Source of the DNA: Maritimibacter harenae
GTDB lineage: Bacteria > Pseudomonadota > Alphaproteobacteria > Rhodobacterales > Rhodobacteraceae
Assembly: GCF_009882975.1 (NCBI RefSeq)
Contig: NZ_WTUX01000022.1
Coordinates: 194,088-258,087, forward strand
Reading direction: 5' to 3'
Length of the DNA: 64,000 nt
Each line of letters begins with the position of its first letter. The stretch's first letter is position 1. Made by a program: the position numbers and the translations under genes. The notes under the pieces are model-generated. The model saw nothing but the letters and a program-made list of their open reading frames with translations, was not told the origin of the DNA and ran no database searches. Of the stretch, positions 1 to 7,969 are shown piece by piece.

Positions 1-1
1 G

Positions 2-436
2 CTGGTGATCCTGCCGGTGATCGGGATGCTGGGCTTCGCCGGGCGCGATCTCGCCACGCGGGCCAGCCCGCCCTCGGTTTCGGGCCGGCAACTCGGCACG
101 CTGGGTTTTCTCGTGGTAACCACCGCGGGCCTCGTCATCTGGGCCTTCGACCCCCGCCTGCCCACCGCCTGGCCGCCCCTGTCCTTCGGCGCGGTCGCCT
201 GCGCGGCGATCGTCGGCACCATCGCCTACAATTCCCTGACGGTGGCCATGCGCTCCGGCGAGATCTCGGTCGTGGCGCCGTTTCGCTACTCCCGTCTTCT
301 CGTCGCGCTGGTCATTGCTTACATGGTATTCGGCGAACGCCCCGACACGCTGACCTTGGTCGGCGGCGCCCTGATCGTGGCCACGGGGCTTTTCACACTA
401 CTGAGGTCGGGCAACCCGACCCGCGAGGCCGTATGA
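2..436 (+). CDS. DMT-superfamily (EamA) transporter, C-terminal part
   Basis: The reading frame is open from the left window edge, so only about the last 144 residues are visible. They form four to five hydrophobic segments with the EamA pattern: a small-residue-rich helix, an 'AYNSLTVAMRSGEISVVAP' stretch as in the second EamA repeat, and a final helix ending in a short charged tail (NPTREAV). Known EamA proteins export metabolites across the inner membrane; the substrate cannot be read here. The stop overlaps the next gene by 4 nt, so the two are probably translationally coupled. Confidence 0.85.
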   Translation: MVILPVIGMLGFAGRDLATRASPPSVSGRQLGTLGFLVVTTAGLVIWAFDPRLPTAWPPLSFGAVACAAIVGTIAYNSLTVAMRSGEISVVAPFRYSRLLVALVIAYMVFGERPDTLTLVGGALIVATGLFTLLRSGNPTREAV

Positions 437-864
437 CGCAGAACCCGATGCAGCGCTTCGACATGGAGCCCGAGGACGTGGACCGGCTGGTCGCGGCCTT
501 CTATGCCCGCATCCGCAAGCACGAAGTGCTGGGCCCGATCTTCGCGCGCGCCATCGCCCCGGACTACGGGCCCGAATGGCAGGCCCACGAAGCCAAGATC
601 GCCGCCTTCTGGCGCAACGCGATCGGGATGGACCGCGGGTATCGCGGCAGCCCGATGGCCACCCACGTCGCCAACGGAGAGGTCAGGCCCGACCATTTCC
701 CGCTCTGGCTCGAGACGTTCCACGCCACCGCCCGCGACGTGCTGCCGCCCGAGAAGGCAGAGCGGATGTCGGCCCTGGCCGAGCGGATCGGCCGCGGCCT
801 GCGCTGGGGCCTGGAAAGCGTGCAGGAGCGGCAGGACGCCACCGCCCCGCCCAAGCTGCGCTAG
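433..864 (+). CDS. Group III truncated haemoglobin
   Basis: This 143-residue protein has a 2-on-2 globin layout of the group III (P) class. A Phe-Tyr pair sits at residues 23-24 (B9-B10), and a His at about 88 in 'RPDHFPLWLE' is the expected proximal haem ligand. A 'FWRNAIG' helix is followed by the 'YRGSPMATH' turn typical of the group. Such proteins bind haem in the cytoplasm and are linked to oxygen or nitric-oxide chemistry; the exact role is unknown. It starts within the stop of the upstream transporter and its own stop shares CTAG with the convergent next gene. Confidence 0.88.
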   Translation: MTQNPMQRFDMEPEDVDRLVAAFYARIRKHEVLGPIFARAIAPDYGPEWQAHEAKIAAFWRNAIGMDRGYRGSPMATHVANGEVRPDHFPLWLETFHATARDVLPPEKAERMSALAERIGRGLRWGLESVQERQDATAPPKLR

Positions 865-1154
865 AGACGGTAGAGACGCACCGGCGGCGTCTCGGCACGC
901 GCGATCACACCCTTGAATTCAAGGTCGAGCTGCACGCACTTCAGCCACCAGCCCGATTTCGCCCCGCCGGGGAACAGCTCCTGGTCGAGCAGCGGCTTCA
1001 ACGCCTCCTGCGCCTCGGCAACCTTCAATCCCGGCGCCTCGGCGGGCAGCACCCGGAGCAGCGCCTGCTTCATGTCCTCGTATTTCACCCGGTCCACCCG
1101 CGTGATGTGATCGGGTGAATTGATGTTGCGCACCTCGACCTTGTCGTCGCTCAT
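861..1154 (-). CDS. DUF6958 family protein
   Basis: This is a 97-residue cytoplasmic protein with no signal peptide or membrane segment. The C-terminal half, with 'KSGWWLKCVQLDLEFKGVI', matches what I remember of the DUF6958 family, a small alpha/beta family of unknown function. I place the start at 1154 rather than at an in-frame ATG at 1190 because GGGGAG lies 7 nt upstream of 1154. It converges on the haemoglobin gene and the two stops share CTAG at 861-864. No function is proposed. Confidence 0.75.
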   Translation of the reverse strand: MSDDKVEVRNINSPDHITRVDRVKYEDMKQALLRVLPAEAPGLKVAEAQEALKPLLDQELFPGGAKSGWWLKCVQLDLEFKGVIARAETPPVRLYRL

Positions 1155-1261
1155 CGGATGATCTCCCCGTGCCGCGGCCTGTCGGGGCAAGGGTACGCGC
1201 AGATGCAGCGCGCGTCACGCACGCATCACGCGCCCCCTAGCGCGACGCGCGGAAAGGGGCT

Positions 1262-2182
1262 ATGGCGAGCCGCATGACCACACGTTCCGGATTTGTCGCC
1301 CTGATCGGCGAGCCCAACGCGGGCAAATCGACCCTGACCAACACGCTGGTCGGGGCCAAGGTGTCCATCGTCACCCACAAGGTGCAGACGACCCGCGCCC
1401 GCATCCGCGGCGTGGCGCTGGACGGCGACGCCCAGATCGTGCTCGTCGACACCCCGGGCCTGTTCCAGCCGCGCCGCCGGCTCGACCGCGCCATGGTGGC
1501 GGCCGCCTGGGGCGGGGCCGCGGACGCGGACGTGATCGTGCTCCTGATCGAGGCGCACCGCGGCGTCACCCCGGGCGTCGAACGCATCCTGGCCGAACTC
1601 GAAAACGTGGGCCGCAACCGCCCCGTGGCGCTCGCGATCAACAAGATCGACCGGGTGAAATCCGACGTGCTCCTCGCGCTCACCAGCGACATGAACGAAC
1701 GCTTCCCGTTCGAGAAGACCTTCATGATCTCGGCCGAGAAGGGTTACGGGGTCGAGGACCTGCGCCACTGGCTGGCCGAGAAGATGCCCGAGGGCCCCTG
1801 GCTCTACCCCGAGGACCAGATCGCCGACCTCCCCCTGCGCATGATCGCGGCCGAGATGACGCGCGAGAAGCTCACCCTGCGCCTGCACCAGGAATTGCCC
1901 TACCAGCTCACGGTCGAAACCGAGAACTGGGAGGAACGGCCGGACGGATCGGCCCGGGTCGACCAGGTGGTCTACGTCGCCCGTGACGGCCACAAGGGCA
2001 TCGTGCTGGGCAAGAAGGGCGAAACGATCAAGGCGGTCAGCCAGGCGGCGCGCGCCGAGCTCGAGGAATTCCTCGGGCGCAAGATCCACCTGTTCCTGCA
2101 GGTGAAGGTCCGGCCCAACTGGCTGGAAGAGGCTGCGCGTTACTCGGAAATGGGTCTCGACTTCAAAGACGGCAATACATGA
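1262..2182 (+). CDS. era: GTPase Era
   Basis: At 306 residues this has the usual Era length. A P-loop GEPNAGKST lies at about residues 16-24, DTPG in the G3 position, and NKID near 125. A C-terminal KH domain follows, with 'GKKGETIKAVSQAAR' and 'LFLQVKVRPNW'. Era binds 16S rRNA and helps 30S assembly. It is followed by the DUF1491 gene with a 4-nt overlap, as is common in Rhodobacterales. The usual rnc gene is not directly upstream and recO does not follow. An alternative start exists four codons downstream. Confidence 0.97.
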   Translation: MASRMTTRSGFVALIGEPNAGKSTLTNTLVGAKVSIVTHKVQTTRARIRGVALDGDAQIVLVDTPGLFQPRRRLDRAMVAAAWGGAADADVIVLLIEAHRGVTPGVERILAELENVGRNRPVALAINKIDRVKSDVLLALTSDMNERFPFEKTFMISAEKGYGVEDLRHWLAEKMPEGPWLYPEDQIADLPLRMIAAEMTREKLTLRLHQELPYQLTVETENWEERPDGSARVDQVVYVARDGHKGIVLGKKGETIKAVSQAARAELEEFLGRKIHLFLQVKVRPNWLEEAARYSEMGLDFKDGNT

Positions 2183-2508
2183 GCCGACTGGCCACCGGCC
2201 TCTGGGTCTCGGCCTACCTCGCCCGGCTCCAGGCCGAAGGCATCTCGACCTACGTCGTGGCCAAGGGCGACGCGACCGCGGGCGCGGTGCTCGTCAAGCT
2301 CGCCACGTTGGATGGACAGGCCAAGGCCTTCCAGCGCTCGGTCGACCTGATGACCGGCGCGCGCACCTGGATGGTGCTGTCCGAGGGCGACGAATCCTCC
2401 GTGGATGAAAGCATCGCGAAGCAGCGCAGCTTCGACCCGGACCTCTGGGTGATCGAGGTCGAGGATGCGCGCGGGCGTCACATGCTCGACGAACCGGGGC
2501 TCGACTGA
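2179..2508 (+). CDS. DUF1491 family protein
   Basis: This 109-residue soluble protein starts 'MSRLATGLWVSAYLARLQAEG' and ends with 'FDPDLWVIEVEDARGRHML', both hallmarks of DUF1491, an alphaproteobacterial family of unknown function. It overlaps the end of era by ATGA, so the two are surely co-translated. That suggests, but does not show, a link to ribosome or membrane maintenance. A GC-rich repeat hairpin follows and may serve as transcription terminator. Confidence 0.85.
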   Translation: MSRLATGLWVSAYLARLQAEGISTYVVAKGDATAGAVLVKLATLDGQAKAFQRSVDLMTGARTWMVLSEGDESSVDESIAKQRSFDPDLWVIEVEDARGRHMLDEPGLD

Positions 2509-2512
2509 CCCC

Positions 2513-2605
2513 TCTTCTCCGGTCCGGAAATATCCCGGGGGAGCGCGAGGGGGCAGCGCCCCCTCGCCCCGCCCGAACCCGCGGGACGCGGGATCGGGCT
2601 TGACC
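2513..2605 (+). repeat. Dispersed intergenic repeat, copy A
   Basis: This copy fills the gap between the convergent DUF1491 and aldehyde dehydrogenase genes. It has a lead-in resembling TCCGGAAATATCCCGGGGGAG, followed by a perfect 8-bp stem GAGGGGGC/GCCCCCTC with loop AGC at 2547-2565. It continues into a tail nearly identical to copy C near 46.1 kb. It could act as a bidirectional terminator. Confidence 0.75.
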
Positions 2606-2629
2606 TGCGCGCGTCAGCGCACCTCTTGC

Positions 2630-4078
2630 TTACTCGGCCGCCTCGACGGACCAGCCGCCGACCGCCTTGACCTCGAGGAAGTCCTCGATGCCCCAGACGC
2701 CGGCCTCGCGGCCGTTGCCCGACTGCTTCATGCCGCCGAAGGGGGCGCCGGCGCCGCGCGATTTGCCGTTCATCTCGACCATGCCCGAGCGCAGCTTGAG
2801 CGCGACCCGGTTGGCCTTCGCGCCGTCCTGCGTCTGGACGTAGTTGGTCAGGCCATAGACCGTGTCGTTGGCGATCTCGATCGCCTCTTCCTCGGTCTCG
2901 AACGGGATCATGGTGAGCACCGGGCCGAAGATCTCCTCGCGCGCGATGGTCATCTGGTTGTTGGCGTCGGCGAAGATGGTGGGCTTGACGTAATAGCCGC
3001 GGTTCAGCCCCTCGGGACGGCCCAGGCCGCCGGCGATCAGGCGCGCACCTTCGTCGATGCCCTGCTGGATGAGGCCCTGGATCTTGTTCCACTGGGCTTC
3101 GTTCACGACGGGACCGATGTGGCGGCCTTCCTCGCTGGGATCACCCACCTTGACCTGTTCGGCGGCGGCGGTCGCCGCGGCGACGGCGTCGTCGTAGATC
3201 TCGCGCTGGACCAGCATCCGGCTCGGCGCGTTGCAGCTCTGGCCGGTGTTGTTCATCATCTGGATCACGCCGCGCTTCACGGCCTTCTCGTCGGCATCGG
3301 CGAAGACGATGTTGGCGCCCTTGCCGCCAAGTTCCAGGTGGACCTTCTTGAGCGTCTCGGCCGCGTTCTTCGAGATCGCGATCCCGGCGCGGGTCGAGCC
3401 GGTGAAGCTCACCATGTCGACGTCCTTGTGCGCGGTCAGCGCGTTGCCCGTCACGGCGCCGTCGCCGTTCACCAGGTTGAAGACGCCCTTGGGGAAGCCC
3501 GCCTCGTGCACGCACTCGGCGAAGATCATCGCGTCGATCGGGCTTTCCTCGGACGGCTTGAGAACCATCGTGTTGCCCGCGATGGCCGCCGCGATCACCT
3601 TCAGGCTGATCTGGTTCATCGGCCAGTTCCACGGCGTGATGAGCGCACAGACGCCCACCGGTTCGTGCACGATCATCGTGTCCGGCGCGTGTTCGCCCAG
3701 CGGCTTGATCCACTCGAAGTTCTTCGCGGCCTGGAGGAACGCCTTGGTGTGGGCATAGCCCGCGCCCCATTGCGCCGACCGCGCGAGGTCGATGGGCGCG
3801 CCCATCTCCATCGAGATCGCCTGCGCCACGTCTTCCGAGCGCGACTTGTAGATCGCGAGAAACTTCTCGACGATCGCGATGCGCTCTTCCGGCGGGGTCG
3901 CCATCCAGCCCGGGAAGGCCGCCTTGGCCGCCGCGACCGCCTTGTCGACGTCCGCTTCGCCGGCGAGCGACACGACCGCGCAGGGTTCCTCGGTGGCCGG
4001 GTTGATGACGTCGTGGTCGCGGGCCTCGGCCGGTGCGACCCATTCCCCGTTGATGTAGAATTCGCGTTTCTCGAGCAT
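2630..4078 (-). CDS. NAD(P)-dependent aldehyde dehydrogenase family protein
   Basis: At 482 residues this is full length for the ALDH superfamily. The catalytic Cys is at about 282 in 'NNTGQSCNAPSR', the general-base Glu at about 249 in 'LELGGKG', and the oxyanion Asn at about 151 in 'TPWNWP'. 'FTGSTRAG' contributes to the cofactor site. It oxidises an aldehyde to an acid in the cytoplasm; the substrate is not evident. I chose the start at 4078 because GGGAGAG precedes it and the protein then begins as its relatives do. It is divergent from the peroxiredoxin gene across 221 nt. Confidence 0.93.
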   Translation of the reverse strand: MLEKREFYINGEWVAPAEARDHDVINPATEEPCAVVSLAGEADVDKAVAAAKAAFPGWMATPPEERIAIVEKFLAIYKSRSEDVAQAISMEMGAPIDLARSAQWGAGYAHTKAFLQAAKNFEWIKPLGEHAPDTMIVHEPVGVCALITPWNWPMNQISLKVIAAAIAGNTMVLKPSEESPIDAMIFAECVHEAGFPKGVFNLVNGDGAVTGNALTAHKDVDMVSFTGSTRAGIAISKNAAETLKKVHLELGGKGANIVFADADEKAVKRGVIQMMNNTGQSCNAPSRMLVQREIYDDAVAAATAAAEQVKVGDPSEEGRHIGPVVNEAQWNKIQGLIQQGIDEGARLIAGGLGRPEGLNRGYYVKPTIFADANNQMTIAREEIFGPVLTMIPFETEEEAIEIANDTVYGLTNYVQTQDGAKANRVALKLRSGMVEMNGKSRGAGAPFGGMKQSGNGREAGVWGIEDFLEVKAVGGWSVEAAE

Positions 4079-4299
4079 GGATCTCTCCCATTTCAGCGTT
4101 GCGCGCACTCTGTCATTCCCCCGCGAAAGGGGCAAGCTGGCCGGCCTCTGCCGCTACGTCAATTCTCGGCGGAGCACCGAAACGCACGTTCCGGGATTCC
4201 GGTCGATTTCGGGCGGACAATCTGCCACAACCACTTCAAGAGAAACGCGCATCGATTACATCTATCTCAATACGTACTCACGCAGAGAGGAGACTTTTC

Positions 4300-4953
4300 A
4301 TGGGCCTGCGCATCAATGACGAAATTCCCAACCTGACCGTCACCACCGACCAGGGTGAAATCACGCTGCACGACTGGATCGGCGACAGCTATGCCATCCT
4401 GTTCTCGCACCCGAAGGACTTCACCCCGGTCTGCACGACCGAGTTCGGCGCCGTCGCCCAGCTCTCGGACGAGTGGGAGAAGCGCGGCGTGAAGGTGCTC
4501 GGCATCTCCGTCGACGGGGTCGAGGACCACAAGAAATGGAAGGGCGACATCGAGAAGTTCGGCGGCGCCAAGGCTTCTTTCCCGATCGTGGCCGACGAAG
4601 GGCTCGAGATGTCGAAGGCCTTCGACATGCTGCCTGCCGACGCCTACCTCCCCGATGGCCGCACCCCGGCCGACAGCGCGACCGTGCGCTCGGTCTTCAT
4701 CATCGGCCCGGACAAGAAGCTGCGCCTGACCATGACCTACCCGATGTCGGTGGGCCGCAACTTCGCCGAGGTGCTGCGCGCGCTCGACGCCGTGATGAAG
4801 ACGGACGGTGCACCGCTCGCCACGCCGGCCAACTGGTCGCCGGGCGAAGACGTGATCGTGGCCCTGTCGGTGTCGGATGACGACGCCAAGGCCAAGTATG
4901 GCGACGTGGACATGAAGCTGCCCTACCTGCGCACGATCAAGGATCCCGCCTGA
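4300..4953 (+). CDS. 1-Cys peroxiredoxin (Prx6 type)
   Basis: This 217-residue protein has the peroxidatic Cys at residue 45 in 'HPKDFTPVCTTE' and the long C-terminal dimerisation domain of Prx6 proteins ('MTYPMSVGRNFAEVLRALDA'). It reduces peroxides in the cytoplasm. The start is fixed by AGAGGAG at 4284-4290, ten bases before ATG; upstream in-frame ATGs lack such a site. The 221-nt upstream region is less GC-rich near 4250-4280 and probably holds the promoter, but I find no convincing OxyR site. A strong terminator follows. Confidence 0.95.
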   Translation: MGLRINDEIPNLTVTTDQGEITLHDWIGDSYAILFSHPKDFTPVCTTEFGAVAQLSDEWEKRGVKVLGISVDGVEDHKKWKGDIEKFGGAKASFPIVADEGLEMSKAFDMLPADAYLPDGRTPADSATVRSVFIIGPDKKLRLTMTYPMSVGRNFAEVLRALDAVMKTDGAPLATPANWSPGEDVIVALSVSDDDAKAKYGDVDMKLPYLRTIKDPA

Positions 4954-4976
4954 TCCGCAGCTGCGCCTGAAATGCG

Positions 4977-5005
4977 AAAGCCCCGGCCAACGTGCCGGGG
5001 CTTTT
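4977..5005 (+). terminator. Rho-independent terminator after peroxiredoxin
   Basis: An 11-bp stem AAAGCCCCGGC / GCCGGGGCTTT with a 6-nt loop is followed by a T-run. It also works on the minus strand for the STAS gene that converges from the right. Confidence 0.9.
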
Positions 5006-5026
5006 CACTTGCGGGGACCCCGCGGA

Positions 5027-5389
5027 TCACCCCCGGGCCCATTCCCGCGCCGCCGCGCCCTGGTCGCCCGGGAAGGCCCGCAGGCTCACGCTGGGAAGCC
5101 AGGGACCCACGCCGCGGGCCATTGCCGTGACCCATTGCTTGTCGGACAGGAACGCGATGCGGTCGATCCGACCGAGCTTGCCAAGGAGCTTCAGCTCCAA
5201 CGCCATGTCCTCGCGGATCGCGTTGCCGGTCACGTCCTCCCACCGCGTGAGGTCGAGGACCATCGAAATCTCGGAATGCTCGGCGAACACCGCCTCGATG
5301 GTTTCGCGCAGCGCGGCGATATCGTCTTCGGTCACGGTCCCGACAAGGGTGAGCGTCAGGACGGAGTCGGAGAATTCCGTGTCGATCAT
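5027..5389 (-). CDS. STAS/SpoIIAA-like domain protein
   Basis: This 120-residue protein matches the SpoIIAA-like (SEC14/STAS fold) family. The pattern includes 'LTLTLVGTVTEDDIAALRE', 'MVLDLTRWEDVTG' and 'KLGRIDRIAFLSDKQW'. It has no membrane segment and no kinase or sulfate-transporter partner nearby, so the role is open. The ATG at 5389 has a CCTCC complement (GGAGG) just upstream on its strand. It converges on the peroxiredoxin gene and shares its bidirectional terminator. Confidence 0.85.
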   Translation of the reverse strand: MIDTEFSDSVLTLTLVGTVTEDDIAALRETIEAVFAEHSEISMVLDLTRWEDVTGNAIREDMALELKLLGKLGRIDRIAFLSDKQWVTAMARGVGPWLPSVSLRAFPGDQGAAAREWARG

Positions 5390-5491
5390 GCAGCCTCCTT
5401 TCACCCGTCCAACGCGTGGCCCTCTGCCGAAGTTCACCGGCCCGGCCCCTTTGCGATTCCCTTCGCCCCCGCAATCGCCTAAGCCGGGACC

Positions 5492-6595
5492 ATGTCCGAG
5501 CTCGATTTCTTCGCCGTGTGTCCCCCGGGTCTCGAACCCCAGCTTGCCGCCGAAACCGGCGCGCTCGGGTTCAAGCGGGGCAAGCCGGAATCGGGTGGGA
5601 TCACGCTCAAGGGCGACTGGTCCGAGGTCTGGCGCGCCAACCTGGACCTGCGCGGCGCGACCCGCATCCTCGTGCGGCTGGGCAGCTTTCCTGCCGTGCA
5701 CCTCGCCCAACTCGACAAGCGCGCCCGCAAGTTTCCCTGGCGCGACACGCTCGAACCCCACGTGCCGGTGCGGGTCGAGGTGTCGACGAACCGCAAATCC
5801 AAGATCTACCACGCCGGCGCCGCCGCGGAACGGATCGAACGCGCCATCTCCGAGGTGATGGACGCGCCGATCACGCCGGAAGCAGAGGTCGCCATCAAGG
5901 TGCGCATCGACCGTGACATCGTCACGATCAGCGTCGACAGCTCCGGCGAGAGCCTGCACAAGCGCGGCCACAAGGTCGCCACCGGCAAGGCGCCGATCCG
6001 CGAAACGCTGGCCGCGCTGATGCTGCGTGCCTGCGGCTTCGACGGACGCGAACCGGTCGTCGACCCGATGTGCGGCTCCGGCACCTTCCTGCTCGAAGCG
6101 GCCGAAATCGCCGCCGACCTGCAACCGGGCCGCGACCGGCGCTTCGCCTTCCAGAGCCTCGCCACCTTCGACCCGGATCAGTTCGCCACGCTGGTGCGCG
6201 CCGGTTCGGGTCCGATACCGGACGTGGCGTTTCACGGCTACGACCGGGACCGCGGCGCGATCGAGAACGCGCGCGCCAACGCCCGGGCCGCAAGCGTCGA
6301 GGACCTGTGCCACTTCGCCTGTCAGCCGGTATCCGAGCTCACCGCCCCGGAGGGCCCGACCGGGCTCGTCATCCTGAACCCGCCCTACGGCACGCGGATC
6401 GGCAACAAGGGGCAGCTCTACGCGCTTTACGGCACGCTGGGACGCGTGCTCGCCAGCGGGTTCCACGGCTGGCGGCTGGGGCTCGTCACCTCGGACGCGG
6501 CGCTGGCCCATGCGACGGGCTTCAACCTGACCTCGGGGCCGGTGATCGACAACGGCGGGATCAAGGTGAAGCTCTACCAGACCACCATCGGGTAG
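5492..6595 (+). CDS. THUMP-domain class I SAM-dependent RNA methyltransferase (RlmL/YpsC type)
   Basis: This protein has 367 residues. An N-terminal THUMP-like segment covers roughly residues 50-165. A Rossmann methyltransferase domain follows, with 'VDPMCGSGTFLLEAAEIA' as the SAM motif and 'LNPPYGTRIG' as the NPPY motif of N-methylating enzymes on nucleic-acid bases. The family methylates guanines (N2) in 23S rRNA or tRNA. The protein matches only the RlmL-like half of E. coli RlmKL, so the target base cannot be assigned. It stands alone, divergent from the STAS gene. Confidence 0.88.
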   Translation: MSELDFFAVCPPGLEPQLAAETGALGFKRGKPESGGITLKGDWSEVWRANLDLRGATRILVRLGSFPAVHLAQLDKRARKFPWRDTLEPHVPVRVEVSTNRKSKIYHAGAAAERIERAISEVMDAPITPEAEVAIKVRIDRDIVTISVDSSGESLHKRGHKVATGKAPIRETLAALMLRACGFDGREPVVDPMCGSGTFLLEAAEIAADLQPGRDRRFAFQSLATFDPDQFATLVRAGSGPIPDVAFHGYDRDRGAIENARANARAASVEDLCHFACQPVSELTAPEGPTGLVILNPPYGTRIGNKGQLYALYGTLGRVLASGFHGWRLGLVTSDAALAHATGFNLTSGPVIDNGGIKVKLYQTTIG

Positions 6596-6658
6596 CCCCA
6601 AGGTCTTGCCGCGGGACGCCCCCTGTCGCAGGGTCCGCGCGACAAAGGAGGATTTCAC

Positions 6659-7432
6659 ATGGTTCGCATCTGCATGGCCGGCGCCACGGGTCTGGCCGGA
6701 GGCACCATCGCCGCGGCCTTCGCCGAGGACGAACGGTTCGAGCTTGTCGCCTGCGTGGCGCGCTCCCGCGCCGGGGAAACGGTGCATGGCGCCCCGTGCT
6801 TCGCCACCGTGGCCGAAGCGATTTCCGGGACCGATTTCGACGTGCTCGTCGACTACACCCACCCCGACATCGTCTTCGACCACACGATGCAGGCGATCGA
6901 GGCCGGCCGGCGGGTGGTCATCGGCACCTCCGGCCTGACCGCCGCGGACTACGCCCGCCTCGACAGCGCCGCGCGCGAGGCAGACACCGGCGTCGTCGCG
7001 TCCGGCAATTTCGCCCTGACCGCCGCGCTCATGACCCGTTTTTCGCTGATGGCGGCCGAATACCTCGACTGGTTCGAGATCATCGACTACTCGCGCCCGA
7101 AAAAGACCGACGCGCCCACCGGCACCGCCCGCGAGCTGGCCGAGCGGATGGGCGACGTGAAGCAGCCGAAATACGAGGTCGACCCGGCCACCGTGAAAGG
7201 CGAACCGGGTCTGCGTGGGGGCAGCGTGAACGGCGTGCAGGTCCATTCGATCCGAATGCCGTCCTATTCCGCGACGGTCACCTCGACCTTCGCGAACGGG
7301 AACTCACGCCTCACCATCACCCATGACGCCGACAGCCATTCGGCCGACATCCTGGCCCCCGGAACGATGCTTGCGGCCGCGCGGGTGACGGAGATCACCG
7401 GGCTGGTGCGCGGCCTGGATCGCCTGCTCTAG
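6659..7432 (+). CDS. dapB: DapB-like 4-hydroxy-tetrahydrodipicolinate reductase, atypical
   Basis: This 257-residue protein has DapB architecture. It has an N-terminal nucleotide fold with GATGLAG at residues 8-14, then 'IGTSGLT', 'SGNFALTAAL', and the DAPTGTA signature at 151-157. DapB reduces the lysine-pathway intermediate with NAD(P)H. The histidine pair of canonical DapB (E. coli H159-H160), expected at residues 145-146, is replaced by Ser-Arg; the Lys equivalent to K163 is present at 149. It may be a divergent DapB class or an imine reductase with another substrate. AAAGGAGG precedes the ATG. The stop shares CTAG with the convergent next gene. Confidence 0.8.
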   Translation: MVRICMAGATGLAGGTIAAAFAEDERFELVACVARSRAGETVHGAPCFATVAEAISGTDFDVLVDYTHPDIVFDHTMQAIEAGRRVVIGTSGLTAADYARLDSAAREADTGVVASGNFALTAALMTRFSLMAAEYLDWFEIIDYSRPKKTDAPTGTARELAERMGDVKQPKYEVDPATVKGEPGLRGGSVNGVQVHSIRMPSYSATVTSTFANGNSRLTITHDADSHSADILAPGTMLAAARVTEITGLVRGLDRLL

Positions 7433-7794
7433 CCGCGGTTGGTTGCCACGGTGAAGAGGAAGATCAGCATCGAGGCCAGCGTCAGGAACGACCCGGCGAT
7501 GACGACCATCTCGCCTTGCTGCCGGATCGCCATTGCGATGCCCGGCACCATCAGCACCACGCCGGCCAGCGCGACGGCGTAGTGGATCTTGGCCAGCGCC
7601 TTGGCGGCGGCCGACGGCACCGTATGGTAATACAGGCCGAAGAGGCCCAGTGACGCCCAGCCCACCAGGTTCAGGTGCGCATGCGCGCCCGCAAGGCTGT
7701 GATCGGCCGAGGCCGACATCTGGATGCCCCAGATCATCCCCAACGTGACACAGATCACCGCGGTGATGAAAAAGACGAATGCGATTCCCTTCAT
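7429..7794 (-). CDS. Small four-helix membrane protein with haem-copper-oxidase-like histidine motif
   Basis: This 121-residue protein is almost entirely four predicted membrane helices. The loop/helix 2 segment 'GAHAHLNLVGWASLGLFGLYYHTVP' (residues about 36-60) resembles the haem-ligating region of cbb3-type oxidase or nitric-oxide-reductase subunit I. It is far too short to be an oxidase and has no partner subunits here. It may bind haem or simply share ancestry with the first helices of subunit I. It converges on dapB with a shared CTAG at 7429-7432. Function unknown. Confidence 0.75.
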   Translation of the reverse strand: MKGIAFVFFITAVICVTLGMIWGIQMSASADHSLAGAHAHLNLVGWASLGLFGLYYHTVPSAAAKALAKIHYAVALAGVVLMVPGIAMAIRQQGEMVVIAGSFLTLASMLIFLFTVATNRG

Positions 7795-7969
7795 GGACGT
7801 GCCCCTCCCTTGATCACGGCCGGATCACGCAAGCGTGACCGGCCATAGCGCATCTTATGCCAGCTTTACCCAAAGGGAACTTTTATTTGCGGGGCGACGT
7901 GCGCCCCCGGTAACGCCACCTTAACCCGCTCGCGCTACCCGATATCCGGGGCTCAACCGGAGGAGCGGG

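Noticed and set aside
4200-4299. Possible OxyR site before the peroxiredoxin gene
   Set aside because: Only weak ATCGAT/ATCTAT similarity, without the spaced ATAG-type half-sites.
2465-4336. Plus-strand frame of 623 codons
   Set aside because: It is antisense to aldehyde dehydrogenase, which has all its catalytic residues on the other strand.
5390-7246. Long upstream extension of the STAS gene to 739 codons
   Set aside because: The extension is antisense to the THUMP methyltransferase and dapB. The STAS domain starts at a well-placed ATG at 5389.
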